A stretch of 64,000 nt of DNA from Candidatus Methylopumilus rimovensis (GTDB taxonomy: Bacteria; Pseudomonadota; Gammaproteobacteria; Burkholderiales; Methylophilaceae). Both the position numbers and the translations under genes were made by a program. The notes beneath the pieces were generated by a model. That model searched no databases, was not told the origin of the DNA, and worked only from the letters and a program-made list of their open reading frames with translations. The stretch spans positions 1,178,001 to 1,242,000 of the forward strand of contig NZ_CP040986.1 in NCBI RefSeq assembly GCF_006364615.1. The letters run 5' to 3'. Below, in pieces: positions 27,653 through 35,597 of this stretch (position 1 is the first letter of the stretch; every line of letters starts with the position of its first letter).

Positions 27653-29074
27653 TTAATAGCGGTAGTGCTCAGGTTTGTAAGGGCCTTCTTCTTTAACTCC
27701 AATATACTTAGCTTGCACTTCTGACAAGTTTGTAAGTTGTGCATTTAATTTTTTCAATTGTAAGCGAGCTACTTTCTCGTCCAAGTGTTTCGGTAAAGTA
27801 TAAACACCCACAGGATATTTTTCAGTATGCGCAAATAATTCAATTTGAGCGATTGTTTGATTCGCGAAAGATGAGCTCATAACATAACTTGGATGACCTG
27901 TTCCACAACCTAAATTCACAAGTCTACCTTTTGCAAGCAAGATGATGCGTTTGCCATCTTTGAAAATGACATGATCTACTTGCGGTTTAATCTCTTCCCA
28001 TTTGCAATCGCTTAATGATGCAACATCAATCTCATTATCGAAATGGCCAATATTACAAACAATTGCTTGATCTTTCATGCGCGACATATGGTCACGGGTA
28101 ATCACATGATAATTACCTGTCGCTGTCACAAAAATATCTGCATGCTCTGCTGCATAATCCATAGTCACCACGCGATATCCTTCCATCGCAGCTTGAAGCG
28201 CACAAATAGGATCAATTTCAGTTACCCACACTTGAGCTGATAAAGCACGAAGTGCTTGTGCTGAACCCTTGCCTACATCGCCGTATCCAGCTACAACCGC
28301 CACTTTACCTGCAATCATGACATCCGTTGCGCGCTTAATAGCATCTACTAATGATTCACGGCAACCATAAAGATTATCAAATTTAGATTTGGTCACTGAA
28401 TCATTCACATTAATAGCAGGGAAAGCTAATTTGCCTTCTTTATGCATTTGATATAAACGATGAACACCTGTAGTGGTTTCTTCGGTCACACCTTTAATGT
28501 GCTTAAGTCTCACAGAATACCAATGAGGATCTATTGCTAATTTTTGTTTAATTGAGTTAAAGAGACAAATCTCTTCTTCGCTTGAAGGTTTGGAAATAAC
28601 TGAAGCATCTTTTTCTGCACGCGTACCTAAGTGGAGAAGTAAAGTTGCATCGCCGCCATCATCTAGAATCATATTGGTATAGCCGCCATCACTCCATTCA
28701 AAAATACGGTGTGTATATTCCCAATATTGATCAAGCGTTTCACCTTTAAAGGCGAAAACAGGTGTACCGCTCTTAGCAATTGCAGCAGCAGCATGGTCTT
28801 GGGTTGAATAGATATTGCAAGATGCCCATCTCACTTCAGCGCCCAAATCTTTAAGTGTTTCGATGAGCACAGCTGTTTGAATCGTCATATGCAATGATCC
28901 GCTTATGCGAGCACCCTTTAATGGTTTTTCTTTTGCATATTCTTCACGGATAGCCATAAGTCCCGGCATCTCAGTTTCTGCAATAGCGATTTCTTTTCGA
29001 CCGAAATCAGCCTGATTAATATCGGCAACGAGATAGTCTTGTGTATTTAAATTTTGGTTAGTCACTGTATTCAT
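27653..29074 (-). CDS. ahcY: Adenosylhomocysteinase
   Basis: A cytoplasmic NAD-dependent enzyme that splits S-adenosylhomocysteine to homocysteine and adenosine. With ATG at 29074 (behind AAAGGAA) it has 473 residues, typical for bacteria. An in-frame start at 29146 would add 24 residues encoded by the structured leader and is rejected. The NAD fold motif [12 protein letters not shown], the active-site region around [13 protein letters not shown] and the C-terminal [10 protein letters not shown] are intact. The leader carries an SAH riboswitch, so expression should rise when the substrate accumulates. Confidence 0.97.
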   Translation of the reverse strand: MNTVTNQNLNTQDYLVADINQADFGRKEIAIAETEMPGLMAIREEYAKEKPLKGARISGSLHMTIQTAVLIETLKDLGAEVRWASCNIYSTQDHAAAAIAKSGTPVFAFKGETLDQYWEYTHRIFEWSDGGYTNMILDDGGDATLLLHLGTRAEKDASVISKPSSEEEICLFNSIKQKLAIDPHWYSVRLKHIKGVTEETTTGVHRLYQMHKEGKLAFPAINVNDSVTKSKFDNLYGCRESLVDAIKRATDVMIAGKVAVVAGYGDVGKGSAQALRALSAQVWVTEIDPICALQAAMEGYRVVTMDYAAEHADIFVTATGNYHVITRDHMSRMKDQAIVCNIGHFDNEIDVASLSDCKWEEIKPQVDHVIFKDGKRIILLAKGRLVNLGCGTGHPSYVMSSSFANQTIAQIELFAHTEKYPVGVYTLPKHLDEKVARLQLKKLNAQLTNLSEVQAKYIGVKEEGPYKPEHYRY

Positions 29075-29097
29075 TTTAAATTCCTTTTGAATGCTAA

Positions 29098-29148
29098 GTG
29101 ACCAGCTGGGATGTTTCGGTATCCACCAACACCCCGTGACTGGCACGG
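29098..29148 (-). promoter_or_regulatory. Structured leader segment between SAH aptamer and ahcY start (possible expression platform)
   Basis: This part of the leader is GC-rich against its surroundings. In mRNA sense there is a perfect hairpin CCGTG-CCAGT-CACGG (29148-29134). A second hairpin pairs GGTGTT with AACATCC (one bulge, about 29133-29109). A distal CTGGTCAC (29105-29098) can pair with GTGCCAG of the first hairpin, with one bulged base, which would exclude that hairpin. Two mutually exclusive folds are what an expression platform needs. The link to SAH sensing is an inference. Confidence 0.5.
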
Positions 29149-29154
29149 TTATAA

Positions 29155-29232
29155 ATTGGTGAACGCCGTTTACAAGTAAACTTGTAATCTGAGCCTGGGA
29201 TTTTATGAAAAAATCTCGCAGCGTTCCTCAGA
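29155..29232 (-). promoter_or_regulatory. SAH riboswitch
   Basis: In mRNA sense the conserved SAH-aptamer core is clear: CTGAGGAACGCTGCGA, then CCCAGGCTCAGA, then AACGGCGTTCACC, the last pairing with the first to close the pseudoknotted fold (GGAACGC with GCGTTC). The variable hairpin ACAAGTTTACTTGT lies between. It sits directly after a strong promoter and upstream of ahcY-metF. In known cases SAH binding turns expression on. Confidence 0.92.
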
Positions 29233-29240
29233 AGAATTGC

Positions 29241-29269
29241 ATTATAGATTAAAAGTATTTAGGACTCAA
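29241..29269 (-). promoter_or_regulatory. Sigma-70 promoter of ahcY-metF
   Basis: On the minus strand TTGAGT (29269-29264) and a perfect TATAAT (29246-29241) are spaced by exactly 17 bases. Transcription should begin around 29234, immediately before the first paired bases of the SAH aptamer, which supports both calls. Confidence 0.8.
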
Positions 29270-29291
29270 ATACTTACTAAAGTTCAAATAT

Positions 29292-30449
29292 TTAATTTGC
29301 GGATTTAAGGGCTTGAGCTTTATCTGCTGTTTCCCATGAAAACTCTGGTTCATCGCGACCAAAATGTCCATAAGCCGCGGTTTTCTTGTAAATAGGGCGC
29401 AACAGATCAAGCATCTTTACAATACCTTTAGGTCTTAAATCAAAATGCTCGAGCACCAATGCGGTCAATTGATCGTCTGAAATCTTGCCTGTACCATAAG
29501 TTTCAAGCATCACTGAAGTCGGCCTTGCCACGCCAATCGCATATGAAATTTGCACTAAACAACGAGAGGCCAATCCTGCAGCCACAATATTTTTAGCAAC
29601 ATAGCGCGCAGCATACGCTGCTGATCGATCCACCTTACTAGGATCTTTGCCTGAAAAAGCACCGCCACCATGGGGTGCGGAACCGCCATAAGTATCTACA
29701 ATAATTTTACGTCCGGTGAGTCCGCAATCACCTTGAGGTCCGCCAATCACGAATCGACCCGTAGGATTTACAAGATACTTGATGTCGCCTTTAATGAGCT
29801 CTTTAGGCAGAATGGGTTTAATAATTTCCTCAATCACTGATTCGCGAATGGTCTCTAGTGAGACTTCTGGATCGTGTTGTGTTGAGAGAACCACAGTATC
29901 AATCGAATAAGGTTTATGATCTTTATACTTTAAAGTGACTTGCGCTTTAGCGTCAGGACGTAGCCAAGGAAGCCTGCCATCCTTTCTTAAGTAGGACTGT
30001 CTTTCCATCAATCGATGGGATAACCAAATGGGCATAGGCATTAGCTGTGCTGTTTCATCACAAGCATAACCAAACATCAAGCCTTGATCGCCAGCGCCTT
30101 GATCTAAAGGATCATCTAAAGCACCATCCACACCTTGCGCAATGTCAGGTGACTGCTTGTCATAAGCAACGAGAACTGCACAGCCTTTATAGTCAATGCC
30201 GTAATCCGTATTGTCATACCCTATATAGCGAATCGTATCGCGCGCTACTTTAATATAATCCACATTCGCGGTAGTCGTAATCTCGCCTGCCAAAACCACA
30301 AGGCCTGTATTTGTTAAAGTCTCAGCTGCAACACGTGCTGTTGGATCTTGTTCAAGAATAGCATCAAGAATCGCATCAGATATCTGATCGGCTACTTTAT
30401 CTGGATGACCTTCAGAAACAGATTCTGAGGTAAATAAATACTCACTCAT
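29292..30449 (-). CDS. metK: S-adenosylmethionine synthase
   Basis: Makes SAM from methionine and ATP. With ATG at 30449 the protein has 385 residues and begins with the family opening [17 protein letters not shown]; a TTG four codons upstream is not needed. The [13 protein letters not shown]-loop-like motif and [16 protein letters not shown] are intact. No SAM riboswitch was recognised in the 67-base space to the divergent lpxL-type gene. ahcY follows downstream with its own promoter. Confidence 0.97.
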   Translation of the reverse strand: MSEYLFTSESVSEGHPDKVADQISDAILDAILEQDPTARVAAETLTNTGLVVLAGEITTTANVDYIKVARDTIRYIGYDNTDYGIDYKGCAVLVAYDKQSPDIAQGVDGALDDPLDQGAGDQGLMFGYACDETAQLMPMPIWLSHRLMERQSYLRKDGRLPWLRPDAKAQVTLKYKDHKPYSIDTVVLSTQHDPEVSLETIRESVIEEIIKPILPKELIKGDIKYLVNPTGRFVIGGPQGDCGLTGRKIIVDTYGGSAPHGGGAFSGKDPSKVDRSAAYAARYVAKNIVAAGLASRCLVQISYAIGVARPTSVMLETYGTGKISDDQLTALVLEHFDLRPKGIVKMLDLLRPIYKKTAAYGHFGRDEPEFSWETADKAQALKSAN

Positions 30450-30516
30450 AGTTTTTTCCAAGTTTTAAATTACGTAAAGCGTTTAGAATAGCAAAATATC
30501 GCGATTAAATACAATT

Positions 30517-31356
30517 ATGCTATCAAGACTTCTCTTATCTTTCATTGCTATATTCTTTAAATTACCTCTCTTTATGCTGCATGGACTGGGAGGGTTATTT
30601 GGAAGGATCGCTTATCAATTTGATCATCGATTTAAAGAACGTATCGATGCAAATGTAAAACGTGCTTTTGCCTCATTGGATAGAAACGATTTAAAAAAAC
30701 TCACATCATTGGCAATTCGCGAAATCGGAAAGTGCCTAATGGAAGCACCTGCTATTTGGTTTAATACCCCTCAAAAGAATTTTCGCTGGGTCAAGCAATG
30801 TTATGGGTGGAACTATGTTGAAGCTGCGCTCAAAAAGAAAAAAGGTATTATTTTTTTAACACCTCATCTTGGCTGTTTTGAAATTACCGCTCAGTACTAT
30901 GCACATTTTTATCCCATCACTGTTCTTTTTAAACGTCCAAAACAAAAATGGTTAGCCAATATTGTTATATCTGGCAGACGTCACTCACACATTCATCTTG
31001 CTGAAGCTAACATCCAAGGTGTAAAACAATTAATGCAAGCATTAAAAAAAGGTGAAGCCATTGGCATATTGCCCGACCAAGTGCCCAATGAGGGCCAGGG
31101 TGTGTGGGCTCAATTTTTTAATACACCCGCCTATACAATGACGCTTGTTTCGAAACTTGCAGAATCATCAAAAGCCACTGTCCTGATTGGTTTTGGTCAC
31201 AGGCTTTCAAAGGGTCAAGGATATGAAGTCTTTATTGAGCCCCTCGGGTCAGATCATTCACCTCAAGGCATTAATGATCAACTTGAATTGCTCATTCGAA
31301 AACATCCCAGTCAGTATCTTTGGAATTATCAGCGGTTTAAAAAACCAAATAAATAA
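30517..31356 (+). CDS. lpxL: Lipid A late acyltransferase (LpxL/HtrB family)
   Basis: An inner-membrane acyltransferase of 279 residues that adds a secondary acyl chain to Kdo-lipid A (or a precursor). One N-terminal membrane segment (about 5-25) precedes the HX4E catalytic motif in TPHLGCFEI (about residues 114-122). The GILPDQVPNEGQGVWAQFF segment is typical. The exact acyl chain and position (LpxL or LpxM type) cannot be told. It begins the lpxL-dapF-xerC run, divergent from metK, which is a conserved order in betaproteobacteria. Confidence 0.88.
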   Translation: MLSRLLLSFIAIFFKLPLFMLHGLGGLFGRIAYQFDHRFKERIDANVKRAFASLDRNDLKKLTSLAIREIGKCLMEAPAIWFNTPQKNFRWVKQCYGWNYVEAALKKKKGIIFLTPHLGCFEITAQYYAHFYPITVLFKRPKQKWLANIVISGRRHSHIHLAEANIQGVKQLMQALKKGEAIGILPDQVPNEGQGVWAQFFNTPAYTMTLVSKLAESSKATVLIGFGHRLSKGQGYEVFIEPLGSDHSPQGINDQLELLIRKHPSQYLWNYQRFKKPNK

Positions 31357-31370
31357 GAGACAATCATTTT

Positions 31371-32216
31371 ATGAAACTTCATTTTACAAAGATGCATGGA
31401 ATTGGTAACGACTTTATAGTGCTTGATCATACAAAGTCTCCTTTCCAATTAACGCAAGAGAAGATTCAATCTTTATCTCATCGACAACTCGGTATTGGAT
31501 TTGATCAGCTTCTGGTGGTTGAGGGTTCAACACTCAAAGATGTTGATTTCAAATATCGTATTTTTAATCAAGATGGTAGTGAAGTAGAACAATGCGGTAA
31601 TGGTGCGCGTTGTTTTTATCGATTTGTAAAAGATAAGCATTTAACTGAAAAAGAATTGATTCGCGTTGAAACAAAATCTGGTGTCATTACATTGACTGAA
31701 GACCACGAACATATGATTGAAGTAAATATGGGCGCACCCATTTTTAATCCTAAACTGATTCCATTTATTTCAGATACAGAAAAAAATGAATACTCTATTT
31801 CTATAGAGTTGCCAGATCAAAAAGAAATGATAAATGTAGCTGTATTATCTATGGGTAATCCGCACACAGTGATTACAGTTGAAGATATTGATAAGGCTCG
31901 CGTTAAAACATTAGGTGCTTATTTGGAATCACATCCGCTTTTCCCAAAACGTGTGAATGTTGGATTTATGAAAATTGTAACACCACATCATATTCGTTTA
32001 CGTGTTTTTGAAAGAGGTGTGGGTGAAACGCTCGCCTGCGGAACTGGGGCGTGTGCTGCAGTAGTGTCAGGGATTAAGCGTCATCTACTTACCTCCCCTG
32101 TGAAAGTTGATATGCTAGGGGGGTCATTATCTATTGATTGGAGAGGTGATACAAATCCTGTCATGATGAAAGGTCCGGCCGTAACCCTCTTCGAGGGAGA
32201 TATTGAGATCGCTTAA
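31371..32216 (+). CDS. dapF: Diaminopimelate epimerase
   Basis: Converts LL- to meso-diaminopimelate for lysine and peptidoglycan. It has 281 residues with the two cysteine catalytic bases in EQCGNGARCF (about 75) and ACGTGACAAV (about 222). The opening MHGIGNDFIVLD is typical. xerC follows after only five bases, so the DUF484 gene found between them in many relatives is absent. Confidence 0.96.
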   Translation: MKLHFTKMHGIGNDFIVLDHTKSPFQLTQEKIQSLSHRQLGIGFDQLLVVEGSTLKDVDFKYRIFNQDGSEVEQCGNGARCFYRFVKDKHLTEKELIRVETKSGVITLTEDHEHMIEVNMGAPIFNPKLIPFISDTEKNEYSISIELPDQKEMINVAVLSMGNPHTVITVEDIDKARVKTLGAYLESHPLFPKRVNVGFMKIVTPHHIRLRVFERGVGETLACGTGACAAVVSGIKRHLLTSPVKVDMLGGSLSIDWRGDTNPVMMKGPAVTLFEGDIEIA

Positions 32217-32221
32217 ATCTT

Positions 32222-33115
32222 ATGGAACATAATCACTTCCAAAAAAGTTATATTGATTACCTCACCTTTGAAAAAGGGCTAAGCCATAATTCTATTAAAA
32301 GTTATACACACGATCTAATTCAACTTGTGACACTCGTCGAGCATGACCGTTTTGAGTCGATCACCATTCAAGATATTAGGCGCGCAAGCGCTAAACTTAA
32401 TAGCCAAGGACTGCACGGTAAATCTATCGCCCGCATGCTATCTGCATGGCGAGGTTTTTTTGACTACCTTATTGAGCGCCATCAATTTAAAGAAAATCCT
32501 GTTAAAGATGTTCATGCGCCTAAGAGTGCCAAGACCTTGCCACAAACTTTATCAATCGAGCAGATGGTCAAACTCATTTCGATTGATGACTCAACTTTAT
32601 TAGGAGTAAGAGATAAAGCTTTCCTAGAATTATTCTATTCATCTGGATTGCGTTTAAGTGAAGTAGTGAACGTTAATATTAATGATCTTGATCTTCAAGA
32701 AGGTGTGATTACCGTCACAGGTAAAGGTAATAAAACGCGCATAGTTCCGATAGGGCAAAAAGCGATTCATGCTATTCAGTCGTGGATTGAAAAACGCGCA
32801 ACAATTAAGGTAGATGAGAAATCTACTGATGCACTATTTATTTCTGAGCGTGGTAAACGCATGTCAGCGCGTGCTATTCAGTACCGTATTCAAATGTGGG
32901 CCATCAAACAGGGTATTGATAGTACCGTGCATCCTCATTTATTAAGGCACAGTTTTGCTTCACACGTTTTACAATCGAGCCAAGACTTGAGGGCCGTTCA
33001 AGAAATGTTAGGTCATGCAAATATAAGTACGACTCAGGTTTATACACATTTAGACTTTCAACATCTTGCCAACATTTACGATAAAGCACATCCTAGAGCC
33101 AAAAAGAAATCATGA
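32222..33115 (+). CDS. xerC: Tyrosine recombinase XerC
   Basis: A site-specific recombinase of 297 residues that resolves chromosome dimers at dif with XerD. An N-terminal SAM-like DNA-binding domain (about 5-90) precedes the catalytic domain. The catalytic residues are visible: Arg in SSGLRLSE, Lys in GKGNKTR, HLLRHSF, LGHAN and the nucleophile in TQVYTH. dapF linkage favours XerC over XerD. Confidence 0.93.
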   Translation: MEHNHFQKSYIDYLTFEKGLSHNSIKSYTHDLIQLVTLVEHDRFESITIQDIRRASAKLNSQGLHGKSIARMLSAWRGFFDYLIERHQFKENPVKDVHAPKSAKTLPQTLSIEQMVKLISIDDSTLLGVRDKAFLELFYSSGLRLSEVVNVNINDLDLQEGVITVTGKGNKTRIVPIGQKAIHAIQSWIEKRATIKVDEKSTDALFISERGKRMSARAIQYRIQMWAIKQGIDSTVHPHLLRHSFASHVLQSSQDLRAVQEMLGHANISTTQVYTHLDFQHLANIYDKAHPRAKKKS

Positions 33116-33175
33116 TGTATTTAATTTCGTTAAGCACTATTGACGCACTTCAATTCTTTAAACTATAGTGAAGGT

Positions 33176-33376
33176 ATGGAAGCTCAACTCATCGCACTAG
33201 AGAAAAAAATTAAGCAGCTCATCAGCTTAATTGAATCTGCACAAGAAAAAAATAAGGGGCTCGAAACAAGACTAGCTTCCTCTGAAGCTACGCTCACAAA
33301 ACTTCAATCCAATATGAAAGAAGCAAGTCTTCGTCTTGAAAAAATGATGAGGCAACTGCCTGAGGAAAATCGATGA
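33176..33376 (+). CDS. Short coiled-coil protein upstream of zapA (TIGR02449-like)
   Basis: A predicted coiled-coil protein of about 66 residues: heptad-like runs MEAQLIALEKKIKQLISLIE and ETRLASSEATLTKLQ. Proteins of this size and type precede zapA in many beta- and gammaproteobacteria and may take part in division. ATG at 33176 is chosen; a TTG at 33140 would extend it by 12 residues without coiled-coil character and has no clear ribosome site. It overlaps zapA by four bases. Confidence 0.65.
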   Translation: MEAQLIALEKKIKQLISLIESAQEKNKGLETRLASSEATLTKLQSNMKEASLRLEKMMRQLPEENR

Positions 33377-33666
33377 GCTCAAAAAATGTAACGGTCACGA
33401 TCATGGCACGTGAATTCATTATCGCTTGTCCAGAGGGCCAAGAAAAAAGTTTATTAGATTCAGTACAATACCTAAATCAAAAAATTGATCTCATTCAATC
33501 TCAAGGGACAATTGTAGGTATCGACCGTATCATCATCATGGCAGCCCTCAACATTACCAATGAACTTCTTAATCAAAATTCTTCTGACGGTCTAGATATA
33601 TCTCAATTCCGCCATAAAATTTCATCGATCGAACATCAAATCGATGAAGTGCTTGCACAAAACTAA
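33373..33666 (+). CDS. zapA: Cell division protein ZapA
   Basis: A small FtsZ-bundling protein (97 residues) that stabilises the Z-ring. The N-terminal TVTIMAREFIIACPEGQEKSLLDSV region and the C-terminal coiled coil (about 55-95) match ZapA. The start overlaps the previous stop (ATGA). The 6S RNA gene follows, the standard zapA-ssrS order. Confidence 0.92.
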   Translation: MSSKNVTVTIMAREFIIACPEGQEKSLLDSVQYLNQKIDLIQSQGTIVGIDRIIIMAALNITNELLNQNSSDGLDISQFRHKISSIEHQIDEVLAQN

Positions 33667-33714
33667 AGATCTGCCTATTCTTTAACAAATATTGCGATGA
33701 GCAGGTTTGTTTTT

Positions 33715-33902
33715 TTAAGTGTTGCTTAGGCTAATAATTCCTTGAACTAGTCTATAGCATCGGTTTTAGCTCATCAGGTTGCGGTGTGAGCGATCTAAAT
33801 TGGGCGCTCTTTTAAGACACCCTTGGCGATTGCACCTAATGCGCCTTAGGCTTTTACCCCTTGAACCTTTGGTTCAGGATGCTGGTCTAGGCAACACTTA
33901 AG
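33715..33902 (+). ncRNA. ssrS: 6S RNA
   Basis: A 188-base non-coding segment after zapA whose ends pair perfectly (TTAAGTGTTGC with GCAACACTTAA), forming the long closing stem of 6S RNA. Near the 3' side lies the conserved hairpin CCTTGAACCTTTGGTTCAGG, nearly as in E. coli 6S RNA, and an open central region follows GCATCGG. 6S RNA imitates an open promoter and holds sigma-70 RNA polymerase in stationary phase. The call rests on synteny plus the two conserved structural elements; exact ends may differ by a few bases. Confidence 0.9.
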
Positions 33903-33952
33903 AAAATCAACATAGCTCTTTACACACTCTTAACTTTTTTTATTATTAAACT

Positions 33953-34411
33953 ATGCGCTACTGGCTTATGAAATCTGAACCGTCTGATGTGTCGATAGAC
34001 GATTTAGCAAAACTTCCTAAACAAACAATTGATTGGTATGGCATTAGAAATTACCAAGCGAGAAACTTTATGCGAGATTTGATGAAAATAGGCGATCTCG
34101 CGTTCTTTTATCACTCAAATTGCGATGTGCCTGGTATCGCTGGTATTGTTAAAGTCAGTAAGCTTGCTTACCCTGATCGCTTTCAATTTCAAAAAGGTCA
34201 CAAGTACTTTGATCCAAAATCAACACCTGAAAATCCACGCTGGCTTAATGTGGATGTGACACTCATTAAAAAAACAAATTTATTAAGCCTAAAAGAATTG
34301 AGAGAATTTAAAGCATTGCAAAATATGCGCTTACTCCAAAAAGGCAATCGCTTATCGATCACGCCCGTGACGGAAGATGAATGGACGTTCATTGAAAAAC
34401 ATTTGAAATAA
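33953..34411 (+). CDS. EVE domain protein
   Basis: An EVE (PUA-like) domain protein of 152 residues. The opening MRYWLMKSEPSDVSIDDL, the GIRNYQARNFMRDL segment and FFYHSNCDVPGIAGIVKV strand are family hallmarks. EVE domains bind modified bases in RNA or DNA; the cellular role of the single-domain form is not settled. A location next to 6S RNA is common in betaproteobacteria. A strong terminator follows the stop codon. Confidence 0.92.
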   Translation: MRYWLMKSEPSDVSIDDLAKLPKQTIDWYGIRNYQARNFMRDLMKIGDLAFFYHSNCDVPGIAGIVKVSKLAYPDRFQFQKGHKYFDPKSTPENPRWLNVDVTLIKKTNLLSLKELREFKALQNMRLLQKGNRLSITPVTEDEWTFIEKHLK

Positions 34412-34444
34412 AAAAAAGCCCAAAGACTCTTTGGGCTTTTTTAA
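34411..34444. terminator. Bidirectional rho-independent terminator
   Basis: An A-tract, the stem AGCCCAAAGA-CTC-TTTGGGCT and a T-tract lie between the converging EVE and beta-propeller genes. The symmetrical A and T runs allow it to end transcription in both directions. Confidence 0.9.
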
Positions 34445-34455
34445 GTAAGACTATT

Positions 34456-35499
34456 TTATTGAACGTTATCTAAAGTACCCATGGCCTTTGGATAAGCTAC
34501 GACTCCCCATGGGATTTCTTTATGAGGAATGTGTTTAGTCACTTCTAATTTCTCTGCATCAATCACAAGCACTTCGTCTGATTTTCCGCAAGCAAGTAAG
34601 ATATCTTTGTCATCTGGTGAAAAACTAAAGTGCCAACAACGTCGGCCTGTGGGGATATCTTTAATCTTTTCAAAATTAGTTGTGTCATACACTTCTAATG
34701 TTTTTGCTTTTGAAGTTGCAACAAACAATCTTTTCCCTTCTCGATCAAAACTCACACCATAAGGTGACTCACCGGTAGCGATCGTTTTAAGATGTTTAAA
34801 TTGATTGTCTAAGACGATAAAGCTATTTCCATACTCCAGAGTGGATACGTAATACTTTCCATTCGGCGCTACCTTGATGCCACGTGGACGCTCTCCGTAT
34901 TTTTTAGTTGAAATAGTTTTTAATAATTTACCATTACTAAAGTTATGGACTGTGATTGTGTTATCAGCTTCATTAGTCACAATAATTTCTTTACCACTCT
35001 TACTAAATTCAATACCTTCTGTTTCAGGGCCGCCAATAATATCTCGAATTTTTTTGCCCTTGGCTAAATCAACCACTGCAATACGCGCAGGGATTTTTGG
35101 TTCATCTTTATCATCATCTTCTTGGCCTGCTACAGGTGGCTTCCCTGAGGATGCTGGCTCTGTAGAGACAAACACATATCCTTTATAAACGCGCACAAAT
35201 TCTGGATTTTTACCTACTGGAATATGTTTCACAAACTGATTTGTTTTTAAATCAATCACGGATAAATTTTCATTATCTTTATTTGCAGTAATTAAAAAAC
35301 GTCCGTCCTCTGTTACACCAATACCGCGAGGATTCTTAGCTTGAATATCGATCGAGCCTTCTGTCTCCATGGTATTTAAATTGATAATGCTGACACCGCC
35401 CTCTTGGTTCGATACGTAGGCTTTACCTCGATCTTCAGCATTTGCAAATAAAGACGAAATAAGTAATCCTAATACGACGGCTGGCTTTATAAACTGCAT
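34456..35499 (-). CDS. Periplasmic YVTN beta-propeller protein, PQQ-dependent-catabolism-associated type
   Basis: A protein of 347 residues with a signal peptide (cleavage near FANAED) and about seven repeats of the YVTN/NHL type (for example GKAYVSNQEGGVSIINL, GRFLITANKDNENLSVIDL, GKEIIVTNEADNTITVHNF). The overall pattern resembles the family named for association with PQQ-dependent alcohol oxidation. An acidic insertion (EDDDKDEPK, about residue 125) interrupts one blade. No PQQ enzyme gene is adjacent, so a link to methanol oxidation is suggested only by the family. Confidence 0.75.
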   Translation of the reverse strand: MQFIKPAVVLGLLISSLFANAEDRGKAYVSNQEGGVSIINLNTMETEGSIDIQAKNPRGIGVTEDGRFLITANKDNENLSVIDLKTNQFVKHIPVGKNPEFVRVYKGYVFVSTEPASSGKPPVAGQEDDDKDEPKIPARIAVVDLAKGKKIRDIIGGPETEGIEFSKSGKEIIVTNEADNTITVHNFSNGKLLKTISTKKYGERPRGIKVAPNGKYYVSTLEYGNSFIVLDNQFKHLKTIATGESPYGVSFDREGKRLFVATSKAKTLEVYDTTNFEKIKDIPTGRRCWHFSFSPDDKDILLACGKSDEVLVIDAEKLEVTKHIPHKEIPWGVVAYPKAMGTLDNVQ

Positions 35500-35597
35500 T
35501 CTATTCTCCTAAAATATTCTTTTTTTAATTGTTAAATAACTATAAAAAATCTTCCAGGGGATTTCTCCCTTTAATGTCTCATGAAAATAAGGAAGCA

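Noticed and set aside
29075-29146. Upstream in-frame extension of ahcY by 24 residues
   Set aside because: The bases form structured leader RNA, the extension is not part of the enzyme family, and the ATG at 29074 has a proper AAAGGAA site.
29141-29160. TGGCACG sequence resembling a sigma-54 -24 element
   Set aside because: No GC at the -12 position follows, it reads away from ahcY, and the bases belong to the leader hairpin.
30450-30516. Possible SAM riboswitch before metK
   Set aside because: The spacer to the divergent gene is only 67 bases and shows no conserved SAM aptamer blocks.
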